Program-made: the position numbers and the translations under genes
Notes under the pieces: model-generated
The model's database searches: none
What the model saw: the letters and a program-made list of their open reading frames with translations, nothing else
Told to the model about the DNA's origin: nothing
Assembly (NCBI GenBank): GCA_031288635.1
Contig: JAITQZ010000082.1
Coordinates: forward strand, 1-8,901
Origin: Candidatus Peribacteria bacterium
GTDB taxonomy: Bacteria; Patescibacteria; JAEDAM01; Absconditabacterales; Absconditicoccaceae
Direction: 5' to 3'
DNA: 8,901 nucleotides
Shown: positions 1 to 8,207 of the stretch, piece after piece
How positions within the stretch are numbered: the first letter of the stretch is position 1
Layout of the letters: each line of letters starts with the position of its first letter

Positions 1-123
1 ACATATCTACTATTAGTAATACAAAACATCAAAAATGAAAATATCTGTTATCTAATCAGCTTCTAAACCACTTAATCTCAAACGTTGACTTTTTTATTTA
101 TACAGTGAACACTTACAAATTTT
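1..123. other. Left edge, no recognisable feature
   Basis: This AT-rich stretch follows the stop of the polytopic membrane gene. I see only very short open frames and no convincing terminator, promoter or RNA gene. Confidence 0.5.
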
Positions 124-1425
124 TTATTTCTCCTCACTATTGAGAAATTGCAGCACATAATACAAAATCATCAGCTCTATCCCACAGTAAAAAAATACCA
201 GAGAACACAAAAACTGCAACGGCAACTGCACCTGAAACAACAACACAACATTCACAATCGAAGCAAAACACGTCGCAATCGTCCAATACAAATAATCCTT
301 ACGAGAAAACAAAAATCTGGATTTTAAGCGGTCAATATAAAACAACGCCACCTGACAGATGAACGTCCACATCACCAGAAACGGCAAAATCCCCGCAATA
401 TTCCCTGCCCCTGTAATGAATAACGCCGAATAGAGTGCAAAGTTGACCACTAACGCAAGTGCAAATCTAGAAATATTGCTCACATATTGAATTTTCTTGA
501 GCACATAAACATTTCCCAGAAAGAATACTAAACTCAGCCGATACCACAAATGAAGACTCATCTCTGGAGTAGCAGTAGAAAGCAAATACAAATAATTCAC
601 TATCACAGCAACCAGCACCAACAAATTTGGCAACTCCAATAAACGCTGAAATCGCCCCGGAGACGAAACAATCCACTCGTGAAAAGAGACTTTTCGTTTG
701 GGGAAATTGAGCCTTTTCTTAATTTTTTCTCCCGCCAAAATACGACGCACCGACAACAAAGAGTGCTCTTTTTGCGGAACCTTCCACCTTTTCACCCATA
801 GCGTCAACAAATAGTACCCACTTAGGAGCAGCAAAGAAAGGAAAAGTCAGAATGCCAAACTAGCAACCGCATTTACAATCAACGAAACAATAACCACACC
901 ACCAGCAAGGAAAAGTTCATAACTATACTTCCTTTCCACGCGATAGAGCAACCCCAAAATGAACACAATGAATGCTAAAAATCCGAGCCAAAAATACGAC
1001 AATAACGAAAACATCGACCGAAAAACCGTTCCTCCCTCCGTAATCAAAGCATACCCCAAAATCACCACCATCACGCCATACGCTCAGAGTTCAAAGACCT
1101 TTTTTCCGTCAGCATAATCAAACACATACGAACCAATTAAGAGAAAAATATTGAGAAAAAACAGACATAAATAGACAATAATCTCACTAATCCCAATAAA
1201 AAAGAGTAATCCCGACAATCCCACTAAAATCAACATCCAAATCAAAAACAAGCTATACTTATACCAGACTTCATCAATTTTTAGCGTAGGAGAAAGCGTT
1301 TGTACCCCTTGTACTCCCATAAATATCAAAAATCCCAACGGCAAGATACCAAAATACCACATATCAATAGCATAAAAGAAGAGGGAGAATACTGCACACA
1401 CCATACAGCAAAGCAAAAATACCAT
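124..1425 (-). CDS. Polytopic membrane protein, unknown family
   Basis: The gene encodes 433 residues when UGA is read as Gly (UGA at residues 114 and 193) and ends at TAA. I chose the ATG at 1425. A TTG at 1434 is in frame but lies only 9 bases after the TAG of the upstream gene. Roughly 13-14 hydrophobic stretches are visible. The first eight cover residues 1 to about 210. A basic, soluble loop of about 50 residues follows (it contains KRWK and KIKKR), and then about six more segments run to the C-terminus. I see no transporter signature, catalytic motif or signal peptidase site, and I do not recognise the family. It follows the coiled-coil membrane protein with an 18-base gap, so the two are probably cotranscribed and may form one membrane complex. 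That is inferred from spacing only. The function is unknown. Confidence 0.8.
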
Positions 1426-1443
1426 TCCATCCAAAGAGCAAAG

Positions 1444-2670
1444 CTAAAAAGCAAACGTGGATTTGATGAGCGTAATCCCATAAAAATAAATACCAACGAG
1501 TACAAGGAAGGCAAGCACTTGATACCACACACGCTGAAATCCACACTGGTTATACCCATACAACAACAATCCTAAAAATCAGAATACTGACAAATAATAC
1601 AACAAATCTGACTCATTCCCCAATACCGTAGCCACCACCCAAACACCAGAAAGAATAACGATAATCCGTAATACCAAGTACTCTAACAAAGACAACGTAT
1701 TTGGCAAAAGAAAGGTCAATGAAGTAAATTGCTGACGAAAATCTTTTCGGAAAAAAACAGAAAAAATCGCCGCTTGCTTCCCCGACACATACAGACTTTC
1801 TGCCGTAGAAAGAGACTTTTTCAGGACAAATTTTTCTTCTGCTCTAATCAACGTCGCATATTGAGAAATAACATCAATATTGGTAATCACACTATTTCTA
1901 TCAATGAGAAATTTTTTGTCATCCAAAGCTGCAAAAACAGCGTCTTCAGCCTTATTGATATGGCTTTGTGCTTCTAATAAGAGTTGAGCCATTTTATTGA
2001 AATTGGTCCCTAGTCTGATTTTTTTGAGTTCATTGGAAAGTGCAATTAAAATTCTGACTTCATCAGAGCTCAAAATAGACTTTCCAATCAAAAGCATCTG
2101 GTCAATACGGTCAATATTGCTATTAATCACTTTGAGAGCCTGTTTAATATCTTTGTTTTCATATTTCTTGAGTTCTTTTTGCTGAAGCACTTGTTGCTGA
2201 GTTTCCCACTGTTTGTGCTCTGTCTCATACTCTTTTGCAATTTTCTGTATCAACTGTTGAATTTCCTCTTCTGAAAATGAGCCATCACTCACTACCACAT
2301 TTTGCGGAACCAATCAGAGAGAAAAGACATAACGAAGCGACTTTTCCAAGGTATCACTAAAAGTAACCAGAGAAAACTCTCTGTCTTTGAATACTACCGT
2401 CATACGGATTTTTCAAAATTCTTCCACTGGCTTGTCATATTTCTCCAGAGAAACCACGACCACCCCTCGATGCTCCAAAAATTCCTTAATCTGAAAAAGA
2501 TTCTCCACCCCTCCGATGAGAATGTCGAGTTGGTACTGCATACCATCTTTTTCTTTAATCCCAATAAGATGGAAAAACATTTTTGGAGCAGTAAAGAAGA
2601 GATAAAAAAAAGCACCATTTCATTTGATTTGTTGTATTCCCAATTCAACACTTATAACATAAGAAAGCAT
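1444..2670 (-). CDS. Coiled-coil protein with C-terminal membrane anchor, unknown family
   Basis: The gene encodes 408 residues with UGA as Gly at residues 17, 86, 119 and 364, and it stops at TAG. The ATG at 2670 is the first ATG in the open frame; no clear Shine-Dalgarno site precedes it. Residues 1-130 are a mixed alpha/beta soluble region. Residues about 133-195 are rich in Glu, Gln and Lys and look like a coiled coil (EEEIQQLIQKI and QQQVLQQKELKKYE). A second helical region runs to about 310. Three hydrophobic helices lie near 328-349, 355-372 and 382-402. There is no N-terminal signal peptide, so the soluble part probably faces the cytoplasm. It is transcribed divergently from the glycosylase gene (60-base gap) and sits just upstream of the polytopic membrane gene. 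I do not recognise the family. Confidence 0.8.
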
Positions 2671-2730
2671 ACAGCGATTGCAAGAGAAACTTACTTTGAT
2701 TTTATAAGGGAAAACCCTATACTGAAAAAA

Positions 2731-3318
2731 ATGATACCTCCCCAACCCATCGAAACCCACCCACTCGGGTTCTTCCTCCCTCAATGAACAAAACTACTCC
2801 TCTTAGGAAGTTTCCCTCCGCCAAAAACTCGTCGGTCTATGGAATTTTACTATCCAAATTTTCAAAATGATATGCGAAGAATGCTAGGACTTATTTTTCA
2901 TCACGATAAAAGCTTTTTCATCGCACCTAATGGAAAACAATTTGATGCAGAAAAAGCAAAAAAATTCTGCGAAGAAAACAAGATGGGGATTGGCGACACC
3001 GCAGAACAAATCATCCGCCTCCAAGGAAACGCTGCCGATGACAAATTACAAATAGTAAAACCAGCAAATATCGAAAAAATTTTAGAGAAAATCCCCGAAT
3101 GTCATACCCTCGTCGTCACCGGACAGAAGGCAATGGAAACTCTACGTTTTCTCATCGATTTCCCTCAACCAAAAATCTGAACCTGCTCCTCCACCACAAT
3201 CGCTAACAGAATAGTTCGCATTTACCGTATGCCCTCCACCTCTCGTGCCTATCCAAAACCCTTAGCAGAAAAAGCGAAAGTATATGAGACGATGTTTCGT
3301 GAAGCAGGAATAGTGTAA
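2731..3318 (+). CDS. Uracil-DNA glycosylase superfamily protein
   Basis: The gene encodes 195 residues with UGA as Gly at residues 19 and 150. It resembles a family often annotated as uracil- or hypoxanthine-DNA glycosylase, which removes deaminated bases from DNA to start base-excision repair in the cytoplasm. Visible signatures are LLLLGSFPPPKT (GSFPP at residues 26-30, active-site loop 1), MEFYYPNFQNDMRRMLGLIF from residue 37, the central GIGDTAEQIIR segment, the TGQKA segment, and the C-terminal YRMPSTSRAYP (MPSTSRAYP at 167-175), which matches the second substrate loop of the superfamily. Both UGA codons sit where relatives commonly have Gly (before TKLLLLGS, and in PKIG). The start at 2731 gives the usual short lead-in before GSFPP. 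The product is full length. Substrate preference cannot be told from sequence. Confidence 0.88.
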
Positions 3319-3319
3319 A

Positions 3320-3334
3320 TTTACTAGTAGTAAA
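3320..3334. repeat. Perfect short inverted repeat between the two plus-strand genes
   Basis: TTTACTA and TAGTAAA are exact reverse complements separated by one G, starting two bases after the TAA of the glycosylase gene. No T-run follows, so it is not a convincing terminator. It could be a regulator site for the transferase gene, or chance in AT-rich DNA. Confidence 0.3.
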
Positions 3335-3404
3335 ACAAAAAATCTCTATCCTCACTTGAAGAAACACTATCAACAATACAATTTTATAGGGTACATCCTC
3401 CCTT

Positions 3405-3920
3405 ATGCTCTCTTTCATCCCTACTCCCACAAAAGACCCCACACTAGTCAGCCAAATCGCGAAAGAAAGCATTTTTCAAATCACCGGAAAACTTCCAAAA
3501 AAAGATGAAAACTGAATTCCTATTTTTGAAGACAGTCATTTTTGGAGCATTTCCCACAAAGAAAATCTGATTTTTCTAGGAATAGACAGCGTCCCTTTGG
3601 GAGTAGATTTGGAAATCATCAAACCCAGAGGAACAGACGCCTTTTCGCTACATACCGACCCAGAATACCAACTCATTGGAGGGAAAAATTGGGAAAACTT
3701 CTACCGCCTCCGAACCCTCAAAGAAAGCATTATCAAACTCTATCTCAGCAATCTGGAAGAATTACAACACATAACATTGACTCATCTCGTGAGACAAGAC
3801 TGTAAAAGAGAAGGAATACCGTTTGATACGCAAATCCAAGGAAGCTTTTTAGAGAAACAATACATCTGCTTTACTTGAAAAGATAGAGAGAAAGTATATA
3901 GCATAGCTTACAATATCTAA
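3405..3920 (+). CDS. 4'-phosphopantetheinyl transferase (Sfp-type superfamily)
   Basis: The gene encodes 171 residues with UGA as Gly at residue 37 and again shortly before the C-terminus (codon at 3876). Members of this family transfer 4'-phosphopantetheine from CoA to a serine of acyl or peptidyl carrier proteins. Family signatures appear in order: WSISHKENL (SISH at residues 48-51), LGVDLEIIKPR with the metal-binding acidic pair Asp68 and Glu70, and NFYRLRTLKESIIKL with the Lys106-Glu107 pair corresponding to the family's WxxKEA motif. An in-frame TAG lies just upstream of the ATG, which fixes the start to within a few codons. At 171 residues it is shorter than Sfp (about 220) but contains the core motifs. 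It lies 86 bases after the glycosylase on the same strand, so cotranscription is possible. No carrier protein or synthase is present in the window, so the substrate is unknown. Confidence 0.82.
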
Positions 3921-3963
3921 TACCTTATCAAAAAAATGGACGATTTCTTGCATTATTCACCAT

Positions 3964-3992
3964 TTGAAATATACTTATCTAAATTTTATAAT
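3964..3992 (+). promoter_or_regulatory. Near-consensus sigma-70-type promoter for the small LacI-like gene
   Basis: A -35 box TTGAAA at 3964-3969 is separated by exactly 17 bases from a perfect -10 box TATAAT at 3987-3992. It is the best promoter in the window. Transcription would start near 4000 and give a leader of about 40 bases before the ATG at 4043. Confidence 0.72.
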
Positions 3993-4042
3993 ATTTTAAT
4001 TATCTGTGAACATTCCTAGCAATTCTATAGAGGAAACTAACA

Positions 4043-4273
4043 ATGGTGTCGCTACTTCCAAAGAGTTCTCACCCCAATCAGAAACTTATAGAGATATGGC
4101 ATCACCAGAAAAACAAATGAGACCTTAAAATACCAAGCCAAGCTTCATTCTCCAGCGTACTTAATAACAAAGAATTTGATACTTTTTTCAATATTACCCC
4201 AGAAAAAAAAGACAGAGTTTTGAAAGTCTGTGAGTTCTTCCATCAATTATCCTATGGACTACATCCTTTATAG
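4043..4273 (+). CDS. Small protein with a LacI-type helix-turn-helix-like stretch
   Basis: The gene encodes 76 residues, open only if the TGA at residue 26 is Gly, and it ends at TAG. A Shine-Dalgarno site (AGAGGA, 4029-4034) lies 8 bases before the ATG. A near-consensus promoter precedes it and a hairpin terminator follows, so it looks like a complete single-gene unit. Residues 32-42 read SQASFSSVLNN, close to the recognition-helix pattern of LacI-family regulators (SxATVSRVLNN). Residues 51-75, ITPEKKDRVLKVCEFFHQL then SYGLHP, resemble the third helix and hinge (xSxExRxRVLxxxxELxYxPNP). No sugar-binding domain is present. The N-terminal part fits less well, and the first helix is not obvious. 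It may be a minimal DNA-binding protein or a decayed remnant of a longer regulator. The gene call is moderate; the HTH assignment is tentative. Confidence 0.6.
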
Positions 4274-4276
4274 AAT

Positions 4277-4303
4277 AAAACATACAATGTTATGTTTTTC
4301 TTT
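4277..4303 (+). terminator. Bidirectional hairpin terminator
   Basis: AAAACATA (4277-4284) and TATGTTTT (4291-4298) form a perfect 8-bp stem with a 6-base loop, followed on the plus strand by a T-rich run. It begins 3 bases after the TAG of the small gene. The A-run on its left lets it also act on minus-strand transcripts from the gene ending at 4352. The stem is low in G+C, so termination may be partial. Confidence 0.6.
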
Positions 4304-4351
4304 CCACAAATTATAAGAGAGCTTTAGCAAGAAAATTTTGAAATTTTTTTA

Positions 4352-4792
4352 TTAAAAAGGATCTCAACCAAATGAAGCAGGATTCCATCAAGGTCGTTTT
4401 TCCTTTTTCTTCATTGTAAAATGCTGAAAAACTTCGTTATATTCAGAATCTTTACAACAAGGTTTTACACGTCCTATCATCGTCGCTATCTCTTCATATC
4501 TTCTATAAGGTATATCAAGAGTATCTTTTATCATTCCATATTTCTCATATGCAAACTTTACAACAAGTTGTTTAATAGGAACATCAAAACGATCATCTAA
4601 AAAACCAGTCTCTTTAACTCGGAACATTGTATGTCTCCTATCTTCATTCTTCTCTTGCATTACATCAAAATCAAGTATTTGAAACACAACGGAACGAACT
4701 CTTCTTTCCAATTCTTCTTGATCCTTTGCTGCTGAAAAGAAAGTATGTACGCGATCCATAAATTCGTTTGATCAACTTGGCATTTTTAACAT
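4352..4792 (-). CDS. Unknown protein, C-terminal part of an apparently frameshifted gene
   Basis: The frame is open for 146 residues from the ATG at 4792 (alternatives ATG 4783 and ATG 4759), with UGA as Gly in the PSGSNEF segment and twice near the C-terminus, ending FGGDPF before TAA. Under the standard code it would stop early at 4388. The protein is soluble and charged, with segments such as KDQEELERRVRSVV, EDRRHTMFRVKETGF and YRRYEEIATMIGRVKPCC. I recognise no domain. It overlaps the 3' part of the gene starting at 4979 in another frame by about 155 bases, far too long for ordinary overlapping genes. Removing one A from the five-A tract at 4783-4787 fuses the two into one 208-residue protein through DVK-MPSGSNEF. 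I favour a single gene with a one-base indel or a frameshift. Confidence 0.65.
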
Positions 4793-4979
4793 CCAAATAA
4801 AATATACTATATAGTATACTTAAATTAATAAACATAGCAACATTTCTCCAATATTTTTTATCAACTACTAAAGAATAACTAGGTGCAATCTTTTTCAACA
4901 CTTTTTCCAAAAACTCCTTTTCAACAAAAACTTCTCTGATAGTATCAAGGTTCTCCCTAATGAGCTTAATTTCATTCAT
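4638..4979 (-). CDS. Unknown protein, N-terminal part of an apparently frameshifted gene
   Basis: The ATG at 4979 opens a frame that under code 25 runs to TAG at 4638 (113 residues). Only the first 65 or so residues (MNEIKLIRENLDTIREVF through YLDVK) look like protein. After that the frame becomes Arg- and Ser-rich shadow sequence (GSRRIGKKSSFRC), while the neighbouring frame carries the coding signal. The visible part is a charged helical N-terminus followed by a moderately hydrophobic stretch around NVAMFINLSILYSIFYL. A TATACT box (4985-4990 on the minus strand) sits only 5 bases before the ATG and there is no Shine-Dalgarno site, so the mRNA may be leaderless. It lies 87 bases downstream of the large protease-like gene. 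The function is unknown. Confidence 0.5.
4803..4818. repeat. 16-bp perfect palindrome
   Basis: TATACTATATAGTATA equals its own reverse complement. It lies inside the 5' part of the frameshifted gene, about 15 bases upstream of the A-tract where the frame changes. On the minus strand it includes TATACT, so it could hold an internal promoter for the downstream part, or it could be coding sequence that is palindromic by chance. Confidence 0.45.
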
Positions 4980-4984
4980 TTTGT

Positions 4985-4990
4985 AGTATA
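4985..4990 (-). promoter_or_regulatory. -10 box candidate for the split gene, possibly leaderless
   Basis: The minus strand reads TATACT, then ACAAA, then ATG. A start site 6-8 bases past the box would fall at or next to the ATG. The -35 region is weak. The box has the same TATACTAC sequence as the putative promoter at 8545-8550. Confidence 0.4.
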
Positions 4991-5066
4991 TTGAAAAGTT
5001 CTAAAAATAAGGTAAGTGATAAATTACCGAGTAATTTAGTGGATTTTGTTAAAAAATAAAGAAGCT

Positions 5067-8000
5067 TTAATGAAAAGATCTTTTAATAAATTTTTTAACA
5101 AAGGTTTGCCCTCCTACTATTCATTTGATAAGATAGTTTCAAGTGGGTAAATTAGCTACATTGATATTTTCTTTGGTTGAAACGATGTTTCCGTGTGATA
5201 CAGCATTCCCATTCATAGTAAAAATTTGGAAATCTCCTTTTTTATCTGCAGTTGTATCTCAAAATTCCAGATGAAGAATATCTAGTACAGGATTAGGATA
5301 GAGTTTTACATCATGCTCCTCCAACTTTTCAACTTGTGAAATTGCGGTGTTTCAGTCTATTGTAAGTAGGATTTTTCCATCAGATTCCACTCTAAAATGA
5401 TTATCGTAAGTGGTCTCATCTCCATTAGTATCTACTACTGTCCTAGGTAATCGTTTTGAATAAGAGGTATAAGGAATCTCAAATGATTGATCTTCTCTCG
5501 CTTCATCTGTATGAATCACAAGCATATATTTTCTATCAATCTGCTTCTTTTCTGCTATGATAGTACTATTCCCATCAGCAATCCTCCATTTCTCCTCATT
5601 TTCTTTCGAAATAAAAAAATTTCAAAATTTTCCTTCAGATAATTCAAAATCTTCTGCATCATCTCCATCATTAGCCAAAATATCAATTTCTTTTGTGGTA
5701 TTGAGTGATAGAGATACTTCATCAATATTCCCTTCTATATCCTTGCGACCATCATATATTGCTGTTGGGACATAATAATCTGTAAATACTACCTCTCAGG
5801 ATTCATTATATCGTGATTTTCAGCTTCCAGCATCCATTATAGGTGCGAATGTTTTACATTTTCACCATTTTGCCACTGCATGTGCCATGTTCATTATATC
5901 TTCGCCATATGTACTCCCTGTAGAACATGAATTGAATGTCACTGTTCATCATTCAATGTATTTCCCCAATTCTTGGATGAAATTTTTATCCCCACTATTC
6001 ATCATCCCATCAGATAGTTCATCAGAAATCGTGCTTCTCTTTAAGCTTCTCAATTCCGTCCCATCTTTATAGCCGTGTCAGGCAATAATTACGTTCGGGT
6101 TTTCTCGTGTCCCTCCAGCTCACAGATAGGAAGTATGAAACTTTTCCATTTTGGGAAAGAAAAGTTCAGGATATCATCATGGTTCAAAGACCCTTACATC
6201 ATAATAAGGAAGCAGATCGTTAATGTTTCTATCCTCAAAAACTCTTTGAGCTTGATAATACAATCAGTTTCTATCTTCATTTCCAATCATACTATCTATC
6301 GCTCCATTCCAATCAGATTTAGACATAAAAATAGGAAAGACTGGTTTTCAAGTAGGAGCATCTTTATTCTCAAAGAGATGAGATAAAACATTTACCCCGT
6401 ACCTAGAAAATCTTGTAATATTATAGGTATCAAACAGTGTAGTCAGTATTTCTTTTTCAGGAAACATTTCTTTTATCATCCTCATTTGTAAAAGATCATT
6501 GAGAAATATCGCCTTTTCTCTGTCCCAATGAGGACTAACAGCATACATCTCCAAAAGCTTTGACTCTTCTATTCAAAGGACTTCTTCTGTGGCAAATTGG
6601 TTTAATTTTCCGATACTTTCTTTTCCAAACAAACACAATGAATACATCCATAGCAATTGTTTTTGTGAATTATCTGAAACAGCGTTTATTTTAGCGTTTA
6701 CTTCCTCCAGAGTTAATCCCACTTGTTTCATAGTAAGAGAACTATCAGTACCTTGTATATAATTGGTATAGCTTTTCATAGCTGCAAGGATCGCATTAGT
6801 GTCCGAAGATTCTTTGATAATGGTTGATCCCAAGGATACAACTTCATGACCAATGCCATTATAATTATAGGTATATTCTGTGATACTATCCTGTAAAATT
6901 CAGTCTCGCACCGTATAATTTCATTCAGCCTTTAGCATCTCGCAAATAGCGAACTTTTCTTCATCGCTTACACTATCATCCTCTTCCATTCAAAAGATAG
7001 ATTTATATAAACCTTGATAATTACTTTCTGTGCAAAATAAAAGCTTTGTACAGGCATTTAATCTATTATCATTATTAACCATTGTTTTAATGGACTTATA
7101 GAGATTACTACCAGAGTTTCTGGAACAGTGAAACAAATAGGTACTGACCAAGATTGATTTTTTTGATAAGTCAGTCAAGGAGATCAACTCTTCCAAGAAA
7201 ATCTCCTCTTGGTTGGTTTTTGAAAGCTTATCTACATATTCATACAAAGGGTTACTAATTGCTGACGAGAAGAGTGGTGCAGCGTTGTGGTGTTGATGTC
7301 CTAATTGTTTTATATAGATTTCCGCAGCCTCGTCCATGATACTCATAATTGAAGTTGGGAATAGTTTTTCTGATAAGCTATGAAGGATATTTAGAGTGGA
7401 TATATTGGTCTCACAAGGATTTATTTCATATATAGAATAGCATTTTTTGTATATCCTTTGATAATCTTCTTGAGTAAAGCTAGAAGGAAGATTATTTGCC
7501 AGCCTTTGGAATAATCTATCCAACACTGCCACATTATATTGTTTGGACTGTAGCAACTGATCTATCATCTTCTCCGAAGCCATAAAAAACTTTCACGCTG
7601 ATTGCTCATCATTGAATCACCAACGATGTAAATCTGACAGCTGAGACAGAAGATTTGTATATCCCATTACGGTAGATGAATCAATAGTAATAGAAAGAAT
7701 AACATCACAAGCAACACTAATGAGTGCCTCTCCTTCTTCTTTCGAAAAAACATTTTCATTAACAAAATACATACGATTCATGGTTTGAAGTAATGTTTGT
7801 AGTTCTTCTTTATTCCCACTTGTCATAATTTGTTTTATCTTTTCTATATTCACTGTATTATTTTCTGCATTGTATAGTTCATGATCGGATTCATCAATGA
7901 CTGTAGTTGTTTCCCATCTCCCTTCCAGATTCATTTTTAATTTAATAAACTTCTCCCACAGTGCAACATCGTTTCCTTGAAAGAAGCTAATATCTTTCGA

Positions 8001-8207
8001 AAATTTTTCTTTATAGAACGTTCAATAGGGCGTTTCTCCATCAGAAAACTTATAGAGTAAGTCATAATCCGTTTTTCATGATTTTGAGAAGATATTAGCA
8101 CGTAAAGCAACATTGATTTCTCTGATGAGTAGCTCCTCTGCTGGCAGAAGTTTTTCATAAGACAATATTACTTCTTTCTCATAGTTTTCTGGCATGGAAT
8201 GTAACAT
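5067..8207 (-). CDS. Large clan CD (caspase/gingipain-like) cysteine-protease-like protein with a T9SS-type C-terminal sorting tail
   Basis: The gene encodes 1046 residues, with 24 in-frame UGA codons traced as Gly and a TAA stop. The ATG at 8207 overlaps the upstream TAA (TAATG). Residues 1 to about 620 are mostly alpha-helical, with no signal peptide or recognised repeat signature. Residues about 622-825 look like a caspase-fold peptidase: the strand PVFPIF, then SDWNGA, then YDVRVFEPGG, then NVIIAGHG with the candidate catalytic His711, then TVTFNSCSTG with the candidate Cys761. The 50-residue His-Cys gap fits clan CD. Residues about 826-965 are a beta-rich linker resembling cadherin/Ig-like modules (EIDILANDGDD). 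Residues about 968-1046 match the Por-secretion tail: KLYPNPV, FQIFTMNGNAV, INVANLPTGNYLIKG and FVKKFIKR. A surface or secreted protease is inferred. A CHAT-like intracellular protease is the alternative for the catalytic domain. Confidence 0.88.

Noticed and set aside
1300..1575. 91-codon plus-strand open frame and two minus-strand frames over the junction of the two membrane genes
   Set aside because: All are shadows. With UGA as Gly, both membrane genes read cleanly through this region to TAG at 1444 and from ATG at 1425.
2302..2787. 161-codon plus-strand open frame
   Set aside because: It shares codon boundaries with the minus-strand coiled-coil gene over most of its length. Only the part from 2731 belongs to a real gene, the glycosylase.
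3203..3472. 89-codon minus-strand open frame
   Set aside because: It is antisense to the C-terminus of the glycosylase and the start of the transferase, both supported by family motifs.
4371..4420. 15-codon plus-strand frame after an AAGGA site
   Set aside because: It is antisense to the end of the minus-strand unknown gene. It is too short and has no further support.
5557..6386. Three plus-strand open frames of 61-103 codons
   Set aside because: They lie antisense to the caspase-like domain and linker of the large minus-strand gene, whose motifs are clear. They are Ser/Phe-rich, as expected of antisense shadows.
7937..8158. 73-codon minus-strand open frame starting MKNFCQQRS
   Set aside because: The large gene reads through this stretch in another frame with good protein character (EKLLPAEELLIREINVAL), and the TAATG overlap places its start at 8207.
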